Notes: generated by a model from the sequence alone, not told the origin. Counted from the first letter of the stretch, positions 1 to 6,443 are shown. The stretch is DNA of 6,443 nt from Candidatus Competibacteraceae bacterium (GCA_007120095.1 SKOM01000105.1:1-6443), one strand, 5' to 3'. Program-made: numbers and translations.

Positions 1-51
1 GCGGCGTTGCTGACGGAAATTGCCGAGTTTGTTGTCCGATCATTGCCTTAG
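1..51 (+). CDS. Possible C-terminal end of a converging gene (partial, unidentified)
   Basis: Reading from base 1 on the plus strand gives AALLTEIAEFVVRSLP followed by a TAG stop at 49-51. The alternation of hydrophobic and charged residues would suit a closing amphipathic helix, as in many alpha/beta hydrolases, but 16 residues are too few to assign a family. If real, the gene enters from the left and converges on the tRNA and relA. A competing reading is a minus-strand start at 43 (ATG, MIGQQTRQFPS...) running off the left edge; its only Shine-Dalgarno-like bases (AAGG) lie about two bases before the ATG, which is too close. The region may also be non-coding. Confidence 0.3.
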   Translation, partial: AALLTEIAEFVVRSLP

Positions 52-74
52 CCGCTATCAAGCGGCGGCCAATG
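41..74. other. Imperfect stem-loop between the left edge and the tRNA
   Basis: GCCGCT at 51-56 pairs with AGCGGC at 61-66 around an ATCA loop. The outer arms CATTG (41-45) and CAATG (70-74) also pair, with CC (46-47) against GG (67-68) and small bulges at 48-50 and 69. It lies 34 bp beyond the tRNA 3' end and overlaps the TAG of the possible plus-strand gene. Neither strand carries a T-tract after the stem, so it is not a classical intrinsic terminator. It could be a processing or bidirectional 3'-end structure. The rest of 75-107 holds nothing I recognise. Confidence 0.4.
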
Positions 75-107
75 ATGCTGATGCTTGACCGGCGGCTTGT
101 GATGTTA

Positions 108-183
108 TGGTGCCGAATGAGGGACTTGAACCCCCAACCTACCGCTTACAAGGCGGTTGCTCTACCAGTTGAGCTAATTCGGC
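108..183 (-). tRNA. tRNA-Thr (anticodon UGU), CCA encoded
   Basis: This transfer RNA decodes ACA threonine codons. The minus strand folds into a full cloverleaf. The acceptor stem GCCGAAT (183-177) pairs perfectly with ATTCGGC (118-112). The D-arm has a GCTC/GAGC stem with GG in its loop. The anticodon stem ACCGC/GCGGT encloses loop CTTGTAA, with anticodon TGT at 150-148. The T-arm has loop TTCAAGT and a five-pair stem with one G-T pair. The discriminator base is A (111), and the 3' CCA is encoded at 110-108. The C2-G71 pair matches a known threonine identity element. The fold resembles E. coli tRNA-Thr(UGU). It lies 52 bp downstream of relA on the same strand; no other tRNA is visible. Confidence 0.97.
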
Positions 184-197
184 ATTAGTTGTCAATC

Positions 198-227
198 ATT
201 TTACGTTAAGCTTATCAAAGCTGGCAA
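198..227 (-). promoter_or_regulatory. Candidate sigma-70 promoter for tRNA-Thr
   Basis: On the minus strand TTGCCA (227-222) and TAAAAT (203-198) are separated by 18 bp, each one mismatch from the sigma-70 consensus. Transcription would begin near 191, leaving a leader of roughly 7-8 nt before the tRNA 5' end at 183. The position fits an independently transcribed tRNA, so readthrough from relA would not be required. This is a consensus match only. Confidence 0.5.
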
Positions 228-239
228 ATGTCCTGTCAA
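211..239 (-). promoter_or_regulatory. Alternative tRNA promoter overlapping the relA stop codon
   Basis: A perfect minus-strand -35 TTGACA (239-234) contains the TGA stop of relA. It is followed after 17 bp by GATAAG (216-211), which matches four of six -10 positions. It overlaps the TTGCCA/TAAAAT promoter and would start about 20 nt further upstream. The weak -10 makes it the poorer candidate, although the two could act in tandem. Confidence 0.3.
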
Positions 240-2410
240 TTCTGTTTACGATGCACAGAAAACACATTAGGCAATTGCCCGATTCGATCCATGAGCCGAC
301 TGAGCTGGGCTAAATCAGCGACTTCGACCGTCATGGTCAGGTGAGCACTGAAGGTGCTGGTATCGGTCAAGGTATTGACGGCCAGTACATTGGCACGTTC
401 ATTAGCCAGGATTTCGGTGATGTCGCGCAGCAAGCCCGTGCGATCAAAGGCGTCGATCTCCAGTTCAACCGCATAAGCGGTATTTTCTTCCTCGCCCCAT
501 TCGACTTCAATAAAGCGCTCTTGGTGAAAGGTTTCCAGATTAACCAGGTTGGCGCAGTCGCGGCGATGGATAGATACGCCACGGCCTTGAGTGATAAAGC
601 CGATAATCGGTTCATACGGCACGGGCTTACAGCAACCGGCAATTTGTGTCAGCAGATTACCCACCCCGAGAATGCGCACATCGTTGCCGGCGTGGTCCTG
701 CTGGCGGGCGCGATGCCGGTTAATGGGTACGAATTCCTGCTCAGGTGCCGGCATGAGCTGATCTTGCAGCGTATTGATGACGGTGACACTGGATAATTCA
801 TCGTTACCGATGGCGAGAAATAGATCTTCAGCTTTCTTGCCGTTAAAGCGGGTGGCGAGTTGATCAAGATCGACTTGGCGCAGATTCAGCCCCAGCCTCT
901 GGAGTTCCTGTTCCAGGGTTGTCCGACCCGCCAGGATGATTTTTTCCCGATCTTGCTGGCGAAACCAGTGGCGCACCTTGGCGCGCGCCCGCGAAGTCTT
1001 GAGATAACCCAGATGCGGACGCAGCCAGTTGCGATTCGGCCCGCCGGTTTTGGCGGTGATGATTTCAACATGGTCACCATTGGCCAGCTCATAATTGAGC
1101 GGCACAATCCGGCTGTTGACTTTCGCCCCACGGCAGCGGTGGCCGACTTCCGTATGCACCAGGTAGGCGAAATCCAACGGTGTCGCGCCCTGAGCCAAAC
1201 CCAATACATCGCCCCTTGGGGTCACCACATAGACCCGATCATGAAACACTTCAGCTTTGAAGTATTCAATGACTTCATCAGTGCTGTGATCCGTGTCTTT
1301 CAACTCCAGCAGACGGCGCAGCCAGGCGATCTGCTGTTCAAAAGCCGATTCCTGGGACTGCGAACCCTCCTTATACCGCCAGTGCGCGGCCACGCCGAGT
1401 TCAGCGCTGTGGTGCATGTCCAAGGTGCGGATTTGTACTTCCAGCGTTTTGCCTTCCGGCCCGATGACGGCGGTGTGTAAGGATTGATAGCCGTTTTCTT
1501 TAGGCTGAGCGATATAATCGTCGAATTCATGGGGCAGGTTTTGCCACAAGGCATGTACGACGCCGAGTGCCGCGTAGCAGTCTTCTAAGGTGGGCACCAA
1601 TAAGCGCACCGCTCGGACATCGAAGATTTGATCGAAAGCTAAACGCTTACGCTGCATTTTACGCCAGATGCTGTAGATGTGTTTGACCCGGCCGCTAAGT
1701 TCATAGTGCAGCTTGCTGCGCCGTAGGGCTTTGGCCAGTTCGCTGAGTACTTTTTTGATGTAGCGTTCGCGGTCGGTGCGGCGTTCATCCAAGGCGCGGG
1801 CGATGGTTTTGTAGCTATCGGGATCGAGCGTCCGCAGGGCTAAATCCTCCAGCTCCCATTTGAATTGACCGATGCCAAGGCGGTTAGCCAGCGGAGCGAA
1901 AATATCCAGTGTTTCCTGGGCGAAGGCTTGGCGCTGGGTTTCCGGGATCTGGTCGAGATCACGCATCTGACACAGCCGCAGCGCCAGTTTGATCAATACC
2001 ACCCGGATGTCTTTGGCCATGGCCAGCAACATTTTGCGCAGCCCTTCAATTTGTTGCGGTGTTTGCGGACCGCGCTGGTGGAGCATGCCGATCAGCTCCA
2101 GGCGGGAAACACCTTTAATCAGCTTGGCGACCCCGTCACCGAATTGTTCGCGGATATCGGAACGTGACAGTTGCTGCCGGTCAACCGCCTCCTGGAGCAT
2201 AGCCGCGCACACCGCCTGGTAATCAAGGCCTAATGAGGTGAGCAGGCCCGCAGCCGTTAAGCCGTTGCGGCTATCGGGTAGACAGCGCAGGGCGGTTTCG
2301 TGAGCTTGACGCAGATGCTCGCGGTGGTCGGTAGCCCAACGGGTGTTCAAGGTGCCGAGCCAATGTTCAAAATCAGTGCTGGCGGTGGGGGCATGAGCTA
2401 GAGTGACCAT
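236..2410 (-). CDS. relA: GTP pyrophosphokinase RelA, (p)ppGpp synthetase I
   Basis: RelA transfers pyrophosphate from ATP to GTP or GDP on ribosomes stalled by uncharged tRNA, making the stringent-response alarmone (p)ppGpp. The 724 residues (E. coli RelA has 744) show the long-RSH order: pseudo-hydrolase (about 30-180), synthetase (230-350), TGS (388-453), helical region, Cys zinc-finger-like domain (580-625) and ACT/RRM (646-724). The hydrolase HD pair is replaced by QE (residues 73-74) and the later D-x-x-HN motif is lost. The synthetase has FDVRAVR (Asp264), EVQIRT (Glu324) and the RelA-type EFDD at 295-298, where SpoT has RxKD. Cys593, Cys594 and Asp618-Cys619 match the ribosome-binding zinc-finger region. 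I chose the ATG at 2410 because GGAG lies 6 bp upstream and the N-terminus then lines up with E. coli RelA. The frame stays open to a GTG at 2476 (22 more residues), but that codon has no Shine-Dalgarno and sits at a hairpin. Confidence 0.97.
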   Translation of the reverse strand: MVTLAHAPTASTDFEHWLGTLNTRWATDHREHLRQAHETALRCLPDSRNGLTAAGLLTSLGLDYQAVCAAMLQEAVDRQQLSRSDIREQFGDGVAKLIKGVSRLELIGMLHQRGPQTPQQIEGLRKMLLAMAKDIRVVLIKLALRLCQMRDLDQIPETQRQAFAQETLDIFAPLANRLGIGQFKWELEDLALRTLDPDSYKTIARALDERRTDRERYIKKVLSELAKALRRSKLHYELSGRVKHIYSIWRKMQRKRLAFDQIFDVRAVRLLVPTLEDCYAALGVVHALWQNLPHEFDDYIAQPKENGYQSLHTAVIGPEGKTLEVQIRTLDMHHSAELGVAAHWRYKEGSQSQESAFEQQIAWLRRLLELKDTDHSTDEVIEYFKAEVFHDRVYVVTPRGDVLGLAQGATPLDFAYLVHTEVGHRCRGAKVNSRIVPLNYELANGDHVEIITAKTGGPNRNWLRPHLGYLKTSRARAKVRHWFRQQDREKIILAGRTTLEQELQRLGLNLRQVDLDQLATRFNGKKAEDLFLAIGNDELSSVTVINTLQDQLMPAPEQEFVPINRHRARQQDHAGNDVRILGVGNLLTQIAGCCKPVPYEPIIGFITQGRGVSIHRRDCANLVNLETFHQERFIEVEWGEEENTAYAVELEIDAFDRTGLLRDITEILANERANVLAVNTLTDTSTFSAHLTMTVEVADLAQLSRLMDRIGQLPNVFSVHRKQN

Positions 2411-2416
2411 GGCGGA

Positions 2417-2420
2417 CTCC
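2417..2420 (-). promoter_or_regulatory. Ribosome binding site deciding the relA start
   Basis: GGAG on the minus strand ends 6 nt before the ATG at 2410-2408. The upstream in-frame GTG at 2476-2474 has no comparable site, so this favours the 724-residue protein over a 746-residue form. Confidence 0.65.
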
Positions 2421-2430
2421 GTATGCAGTA

Positions 2431-2496
2431 AGCGCGTGGCCCTAGCGGCCGACGCTGAAGTCGTTATGGACTGCACCGGCGGCTGATGCCGACCGG
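2431..2496 (-). other. Two stem-loops in the phaC-relA gap (relA leader)
   Basis: The first structure, nearest phaC, pairs CCGG+CGGC (2476-2483) with GCCG (2488-2491) and CCGG (2493-2496), with one bulged base at 2492 and a four-base loop. The second pairs AGCG (2431-2434) with CGCT (2453-2456) and GGCC (2438-2441) with GGCC (2447-2450), with an internal loop between. Neither is followed by a T-tract, so neither is a clear intrinsic terminator for phaC. Both lie upstream of the relA ribosome binding site and would form part of a relA leader if phaC and relA share a transcript. I see no convincing promoter in this 115-bp gap. An 11-bp palindrome GATACTGTATC is at 2507-2517. Confidence 0.4.
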
Positions 2497-2525
2497 GAGC
2501 CTGGGGGATACTGTATCAAGTGGAC

Positions 2526-4322
2526 TTAACCACCCGCGCGCTGGAGGACATAGCGGCCTGGTGCCTCTTCCAGCGCGGCCAATTTGCCCTCGCCGGGTAT
2601 CCGGGCGGCAACCTGCTCAGGAGCTTGCGCAACCAGCCAGGCCAGCCAGTCGGTCCACCAGGAGCCTTCATGGCGTTCAGCGGCCTGGAACCATTGCTCA
2701 GGTTCAGCATCCAGGGTGTCGCGAGTCCAGTAATGGTATTTTTCCGCCGCTGGCGGGTTAATAATGCCGGCAATATGTCCGGAACCTCCCAAAACAAAGC
2801 GCACCGGGCCGGGGAGCAATTGCGCTCCGCTGTACACGGAAGTCCACGGCGCAATATGATCTTCGCAGGCTGCGACCGAATACACCGGTAAATGCAGTTT
2901 ACCGAGATCTATCGGTTTGCCCAGCAGGGTAATGCCGCCGGGTTCTTTAAGCAGATTGTTCTGGTACATATTGCGTAGATAAAAGCTGTGCATCGCTGCC
3001 GGCATCCGGGTGGAATCCGAGTTCCAGTACAGCAGGTCGAACGGAAACGGTTCTTTGCCCAGCAGGTAATTATTGACAAAAAATGACCAGATCAAATCGT
3101 TAGCACGCAGCATATTGAAAGTGGTGGCCATGTCGGCACCGTCCAAATAGCCGCGTTGCTGCATGCGTTGTTCGAGCGCGGTGAGCTCTTCCTCGTCGAT
3201 GAAGACTTCCAGTTCGCCAGGCTGAGCGAAATCCAGCATGGTGGTGAAAAACGTACATGATTGCAGCCGCTGATCTTTGCAACTGGCCAGATACGCGGCT
3301 GCGGCCGTTAGCAGAGTGCCTCCCAGGCAATAACCGACCATATTGACTTGTGCTTCACCTGTCGCATGCTCGACGGCATTCATGGCGGCTAATAGCCCTA
3401 GACTGAGGTAATCTTCAAAGTTTTTCTCGGCCAGGCGCTCGTCAGGGTTGACCCAGGACATCACGAATACCGTCAGGCCTTGATCAACACACCATTTAAT
3501 GTAGGAGTTTTTGTCGCGCAGGTCGAGAATATAAAACTTGTTGATCCAGGGTGGCACGATTAACAGCGGCCGCTTGTACACCTGCTCGGTGCTGGGCTGG
3601 TACTGAATCAGTTGCATCAATTCGTTTTCGTAAACCACTTTGCCGGGGGTGATGGCAATATTACGCCCTGGCTCGAAGTGATCCAGATCGGTCTGGCGAA
3701 TATTGAGCTTGCCTTTGCCGCGTTCCAGATCATCAAGGAGATTATTCAGCCCGTTGAGCAGGTTTTCACCCCCAGAGTCCAGGGTTGCCCGCAGCACTTC
3801 AGGATTGGTTGTCGGAAAATTAGTCGGCGATAGCGCATCGACAAATTGCCGGGTGTAGAAGTCCAGTTTGCGCCGGGCTTTGTCATCCAGCCCTTGCGTT
3901 CCGGAGATTGTGGAATGTAACCAACGGGCTGTCAGCAGGTAGGACTGCTTGATATAGTCGAACACGAACTGTTGCTGCCAGTCCTCATGACGAAAGCGCC
4001 GGTCGCCGGGTTCGGGTGTGATCGCGGGTGTGCCGGGTTGCCCCAACCAGGCAAGGGTGCTCTTATGCCAAAGATCCAGATAATCTTGCCAGAGGCGTGA
4101 TTGAGCCTCAATCAGTCGTGCCGGGTCGGTCATCAGGTGCTGGGTCATGCCCATGAACGCCCGGCTGATGTTGGTCATATCCGTCATCCCCAGAGAGCCA
4201 TCGTTGACTTGACGTTGAAGAAATTCATTGACCAGGCGTTGGCTTTTATTGGCAATTTGTGCCAATGCCATGCTCATTTCAGCGGTATTGGCTGTACCGC
4301 TTTTGGGAGATTCTGCGGTCAT
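2526..4322 (-). CDS. phaC: Class I poly(3-hydroxyalkanoate) synthase PhaC
   Basis: PhaC polymerises (R)-3-hydroxyacyl-CoA, usually 3-hydroxybutyryl-CoA, into polyester at the surface of cytoplasmic storage granules. At 598 residues it is close to the 589 of Cupriavidus necator PhaC. The N-terminal domain (about 1-210) is followed by an alpha/beta-hydrolase catalytic domain. The lipase-like box GYCLGG puts the nucleophile at Cys332 (codon 3329-3327). Asp488 in EDHIAPW and His516 in GSGHIAGI complete the triad and match C319, D480 and H508 of C. necator. YWNSD, GSWWTDW and a closing APGRYV also match class I enzymes. A single-chain enzyme of this length argues against class III (PhaEC) or class IV (PhaRC). 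AAGGAG lies 10 nt before the ATG. No phaA, phaB, phasin or regulator gene is in view. pepN ends 124 bp upstream and relA begins 115 bp downstream, on the same strand. No frameshift or missing key residue was seen. Confidence 0.97.
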   Translation of the reverse strand: MTAESPKSGTANTAEMSMALAQIANKSQRLVNEFLQRQVNDGSLGMTDMTNISRAFMGMTQHLMTDPARLIEAQSRLWQDYLDLWHKSTLAWLGQPGTPAITPEPGDRRFRHEDWQQQFVFDYIKQSYLLTARWLHSTISGTQGLDDKARRKLDFYTRQFVDALSPTNFPTTNPEVLRATLDSGGENLLNGLNNLLDDLERGKGKLNIRQTDLDHFEPGRNIAITPGKVVYENELMQLIQYQPSTEQVYKRPLLIVPPWINKFYILDLRDKNSYIKWCVDQGLTVFVMSWVNPDERLAEKNFEDYLSLGLLAAMNAVEHATGEAQVNMVGYCLGGTLLTAAAAYLASCKDQRLQSCTFFTTMLDFAQPGELEVFIDEEELTALEQRMQQRGYLDGADMATTFNMLRANDLIWSFFVNNYLLGKEPFPFDLLYWNSDSTRMPAAMHSFYLRNMYQNNLLKEPGGITLLGKPIDLGKLHLPVYSVAACEDHIAPWTSVYSGAQLLPGPVRFVLGGSGHIAGIINPPAAEKYHYWTRDTLDAEPEQWFQAAERHEGSWWTDWLAWLVAQAPEQVAARIPGEGKLAALEEAPGRYVLQRAGG

Positions 4323-4332
4323 ATTGTGGCTG

Positions 4333-4338
4333 CTCCTT
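4333..4338 (-). promoter_or_regulatory. phaC ribosome binding site
   Basis: AAGGAG on the minus strand is a strong Shine-Dalgarno match, separated by 10 nt from the ATG at 4322. The spacing is a little long but acceptable, and it supports this start over the internal Met codons at residues 16 and 18. Confidence 0.6.
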
Positions 4339-4372
4339 GGTGGTCGTCGGTCATAGCTGCCAACGTGACCCT

Positions 4373-4397
4373 ATTTTAACGCTTTTGATACCGTTAA
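4373..4397 (-). promoter_or_regulatory. Candidate phaC -10 element with overlapping inverted repeat
   Basis: TAAAAT on the minus strand (4378-4373) is one mismatch from the -10 consensus and would start transcription near 4366, giving a leader of about 44 nt. No good -35 is found at 16-18 bp, so the promoter may need an activator or another sigma factor. An inverted repeat, TTAACG at 4376-4381 and CGTTAA at 4392-4397 with a 10-bp centre, overlaps the -10 and the spacer, where a repressor or activator could bind. Both assignments rest on pattern alone. Confidence 0.35.
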
Positions 4398-4446
4398 GTC
4401 CCTAACCAAAATTTTATTCAAATTGCTGACCAGTCATAAGACGACT

Positions 4447-4457
4447 TTAACCGTTAA
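4447..4457. repeat. Palindrome overlapping the pepN stop codon
   Basis: TTAACCGTTAA is a perfect 11-bp palindrome around a central C. It contains the pepN TAA stop (4449-4447 on the minus strand). Its right arm lies within CCGTTAAG (4451-4458), which recurs 60 bp away at 4391-4398, inside the inverted repeat over the phaC -10. The repeats could be sites for a common regulator or chance AT-rich matches; CCGTTAAG also occurs inside relA at 2254-2261. Confidence 0.35.
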
Positions 4458-6443
4458 GGCTTTTAGCCGCGATTTCGTAGACATCGGGTGATAAATCCGG
4501 TTTGGCCAAGATGTGTTGCAGCGCCCGGCGCATGTGTTGCTGACGCGCTGAGTCGTATTTGCGCCAGCGGGTGTAAGCCCCAAGCAAACGGGCGGCCACC
4601 TGGGGGTTGAGGGTGTCGAGAGTGAGGATTTGCTCAGCAACAAAGGCATAGCCACTGCCGTCGGCAGCATGAAAGCCACAGGGGTTATGACTGAAACCGC
4701 CGATCAAGGCGTAGACTTTGTTCGGATTGCGGATCTCAAAGGCCGTGTGGTTGAGCAAGGGCTGCACCTGCTGGAGCACATCCATACGGGGGGCGCTGGC
4801 TTGCAGCCGAAACCACTTATCGACGACCAGAGGCTCATGCGCCCAGCGGGCGAAAAAATCAGCCAGTACAGTCCCGCAGTTGTCGCTGTCACTATGGGCT
4901 AAGGCTTGCAGGGCCGCCAGTTGGTCAGTCATATTTTTAGCCTGCTGGTATTGGCTGAGCGCCCACTGATCGCCGCCGGGCTGGGCGGCGAGATAACTCA
5001 GGCAGACATTTTTCAGACGGCGGCGTCCCATGGCCAGCGGGTCGTTGGCCTCGACTGTCGGCTCAGACAGGGTGTGATAGGTGGTTTGCAGGACGCTGTG
5101 CAGAGCCTCGGCCAGAGCCTGTTTGAGTCCGGTGCGCACCGCGTGGATGCCATCGACATCGACAGTGTGCATCTGCTCGGCCAGATAGGTTTCACTGGGC
5201 AACGTCAAAATTAAGGCGCACAGGGCCGGGTCGATTTGTGAGTCGTCTAATACATACCTCAGCGTGTCGATCAAAGCCGCCGGTGGGGTGAGTGGCTGCC
5301 CGGCCTGACGGGCTTGGATTTGCGCCATAATGCTGCGGATGATCAACCGCTGGCTGGCCTCCCAGCGGTTGAAGTCATCGCTGTCATGCGCCAACAGAAA
5401 GCGTAATTCAGCATCGGAATAGTCATAACGCAGTTTCACGGGTGCAGAGAATTCGCGCAGTAACGATGGTACCGGCCGTTGGGGAAGATTGATAAAGCAA
5501 AACTGCTGTTCTGCCTTGCGTAATTCCAGCACCCGGGTGCCCCCTGGGGTAGGGGCGTCTTCGTCGGCTAACTGCAGGGGTAAATCGTTACCCTGTGGAT
5601 CCAGCAGCCCCACAGCCAGTGGAATATGCAGCGGTGGTTTATACCTGCGCCCCGGAATACGCTGGCGAACAGTGAGCGTATAGCGCTGTCGCTCGGTATC
5701 GTAAGCGTCACTGACATGCAGCTCTGGCGTGCCTGCCAGTGCATACCAGAGGCGAAACTGGCTCAGGTCAACCGTATTAGCCGCCTCCATGGCGCTGACG
5801 AAATCATCGCAGGTGACCGCCTGGCCATCATGGCGCTCAAAATAACAGTCCATGCCAAGCCGGAAGCCCGATTGGCCCAGCAATTGAAGCAACATGCGAA
5901 TGACTTCAGCGCCTTTGTTATACACCGTCACGGTGTAAAAATTATTGATCTCAATATAGGAATCGGGTCTTACCGGATGCGCCATGGGGCCGGCGTCTTG
6001 AGGAAACTGCACGGCGCGTAGCACATTGACATCTTCAATGCGCTTAACCCCGCGTGAGCTTTGATCCGCTGAGAACTGTTGGTCGCGGAATACCGTCAGC
6101 CCTTCCTTGAGACTGAGCTGGAACCAATCCCGGCAGGTGACTCGATTGCCGGTCCAGTTATGGAAATACTCGTGGGCAATCACGCTTTCCACATGCTGGT
6201 AATCATCATCCGTCGCCGTTTCCGGATGCGCTAACACGTATTTGGTATTGAATACATTCAGTCCCTTGTTTTCCATGGCCCCCATATTGAAGTCGCTCAC
6301 AGCGACAATACTGTAGATATCCAGATCATATTCACAGCCGAATTGCTGTTCATCCCAGTACATGGCTTTTTGCAGCGACTGCATCGCATGGTGGCATTGA
6401 TCGACATGATACGCCTCGGTATAAATGCGCAAGCTGACTTTAC
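4447..6443 (-). CDS. pepN: Aminopeptidase N, M1 family (partial, N-terminus beyond right edge)
   Basis: PepN is a cytosolic zinc aminopeptidase that removes N-terminal residues from peptides late in protein turnover. The frame runs off the right edge. Its visible part is colinear with E. coli PepN (870 residues), with about 210 residues missing. Counting Leu at 6432-6430 as 1, the exopeptidase motif GAMEN is at 51-55 (6282-6268). The zinc motif HEYFH is at 87-91 (6174-6160), and the third zinc ligand is Glu110, 18 residues on, in KEGLTVF. The catalytic Tyr is residue 171 (Tyr381 in E. coli) and Met50 matches the S1-pocket Met260. The rest covers the beta domain and the large helical C-terminal domain, ending in SPDVYEIAAKSLNG. 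A start at TTG 6432 should not be used: the frame continues upstream as KVS, and the sequence begins mid-domain. The enzyme appears intact within view. Confidence 0.96.
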   Translation of the reverse strand, partial: KVSLRIYTEAYHVDQCHHAMQSLQKAMYWDEQQFGCEYDLDIYSIVAVSDFNMGAMENKGLNVFNTKYVLAHPETATDDDYQHVESVIAHEYFHNWTGNRVTCRDWFQLSLKEGLTVFRDQQFSADQSSRGVKRIEDVNVLRAVQFPQDAGPMAHPVRPDSYIEINNFYTVTVYNKGAEVIRMLLQLLGQSGFRLGMDCYFERHDGQAVTCDDFVSAMEAANTVDLSQFRLWYALAGTPELHVSDAYDTERQRYTLTVRQRIPGRRYKPPLHIPLAVGLLDPQGNDLPLQLADEDAPTPGGTRVLELRKAEQQFCFINLPQRPVPSLLREFSAPVKLRYDYSDAELRFLLAHDSDDFNRWEASQRLIIRSIMAQIQARQAGQPLTPPAALIDTLRYVLDDSQIDPALCALILTLPSETYLAEQMHTVDVDGIHAVRTGLKQALAEALHSVLQTTYHTLSEPTVEANDPLAMGRRRLKNVCLSYLAAQPGGDQWALSQYQQAKNMTDQLAALQALAHSDSDNCGTVLADFFARWAHEPLVVDKWFRLQASAPRMDVLQQVQPLLNHTAFEIRNPNKVYALIGGFSHNPCGFHAADGSGYAFVAEQILTLDTLNPQVAARLLGAYTRWRKYDSARQQHMRRALQHILAKPDLSPDVYEIAAKSLNG

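Noticed and set aside
1..43. Minus-strand gene starting at ATG 43 and leaving the window
   Set aside because: The AAGG before it is only about two bases from the ATG, and the 14 visible residues show nothing recognisable; the plus-strand reading looks more protein-like, though weakly.
209..222. AGCTT-ATCA-AAGCT as a relA terminator
   Set aside because: Five mostly AT pairs without a following T-tract are too weak, and the site lies inside the candidate tRNA promoters.
860..1480. Plus-strand open frame of 206 codons opposite relA, and other antisense frames such as 341-796 and 5626-6021
   Set aside because: They lie opposite strongly conserved enzymes (RelA, PepN) and show no recognisable domain of their own; such frames arise readily as shadows of long coding sequences.
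236..2410. SpoT or a bifunctional Rel enzyme
   Set aside because: The hydrolase HD pair is replaced by QE, the D-x-x-HN motif is lost, and the synthetase carries EFDD rather than the RxKD of bifunctional enzymes.
4427..4436. TGACCAGTCA as a pepN terminator hairpin
   Set aside because: The stem is only four pairs with a two-base loop, and no T-tract follows on the minus strand.
4447..6432. A complete 661-residue aminopeptidase starting at TTG 6432
   Set aside because: The frame continues past 6432 to the window edge, and the alignment with E. coli PepN would lack about 210 N-terminal residues; the gene is simply cut by the window.
1..6443. CRISPR array, insertion sequence, integrase site or defence system
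   Set aside because: No regularly spaced repeats, terminal inverted repeats with a transposase, or duplicated tRNA 3' end were seen; nearly all of the window is accounted for by three conserved genes and one tRNA.

Overview
The window looks like a stretch of chromosome from a gammaproteobacterium that can store polyhydroxyalkanoate (PHA). This rests on three proteins that follow the E. coli or Cupriavidus pattern: a RelA with a dead hydrolase domain, an M1 aminopeptidase colinear with E. coli PepN, and a class I PHA synthase. I cannot name the genus. Base composition is moderate and even, with no insertion sequence, phage gene, CRISPR array or obvious sign of transfer.

Layout, with every confident gene on the minus strand, so read from right to left: (1) 6443-4447, the C-terminal three quarters of pepN, cut by the right edge; (2) a 124-bp gap holding a candidate phaC promoter, an inverted repeat over its -10 and a ribosome binding site; (3) 4322-2526, complete phaC; (4) a 115-bp gap with two GC-rich stem-loops and the relA ribosome binding site; (5) 2410-236, complete relA; (6) a 52-bp gap with candidate promoters; (7) 183-108, tRNA-Thr(UGU) with encoded CCA; (8) 1-107, a stem-loop and perhaps the last 16 codons of a converging plus-strand gene.

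The genes belong to separate processes: peptide turnover (PepN), carbon storage (PhaC), stringent-response alarmone synthesis (RelA) and translation (tRNA-Thr). Two neighbourhood links are worth noting. phaC lies alone, without phaA, phaB, phaP or phaR in view, directly upstream of relA. relA ends 52 bp before a tRNA gene; RelA itself senses uncharged tRNA on the ribosome. Both links are inference from gene order only.

I found no previously undescribed system. The coding genes are intact and canonical, and the open points are in the short intergenic gaps.
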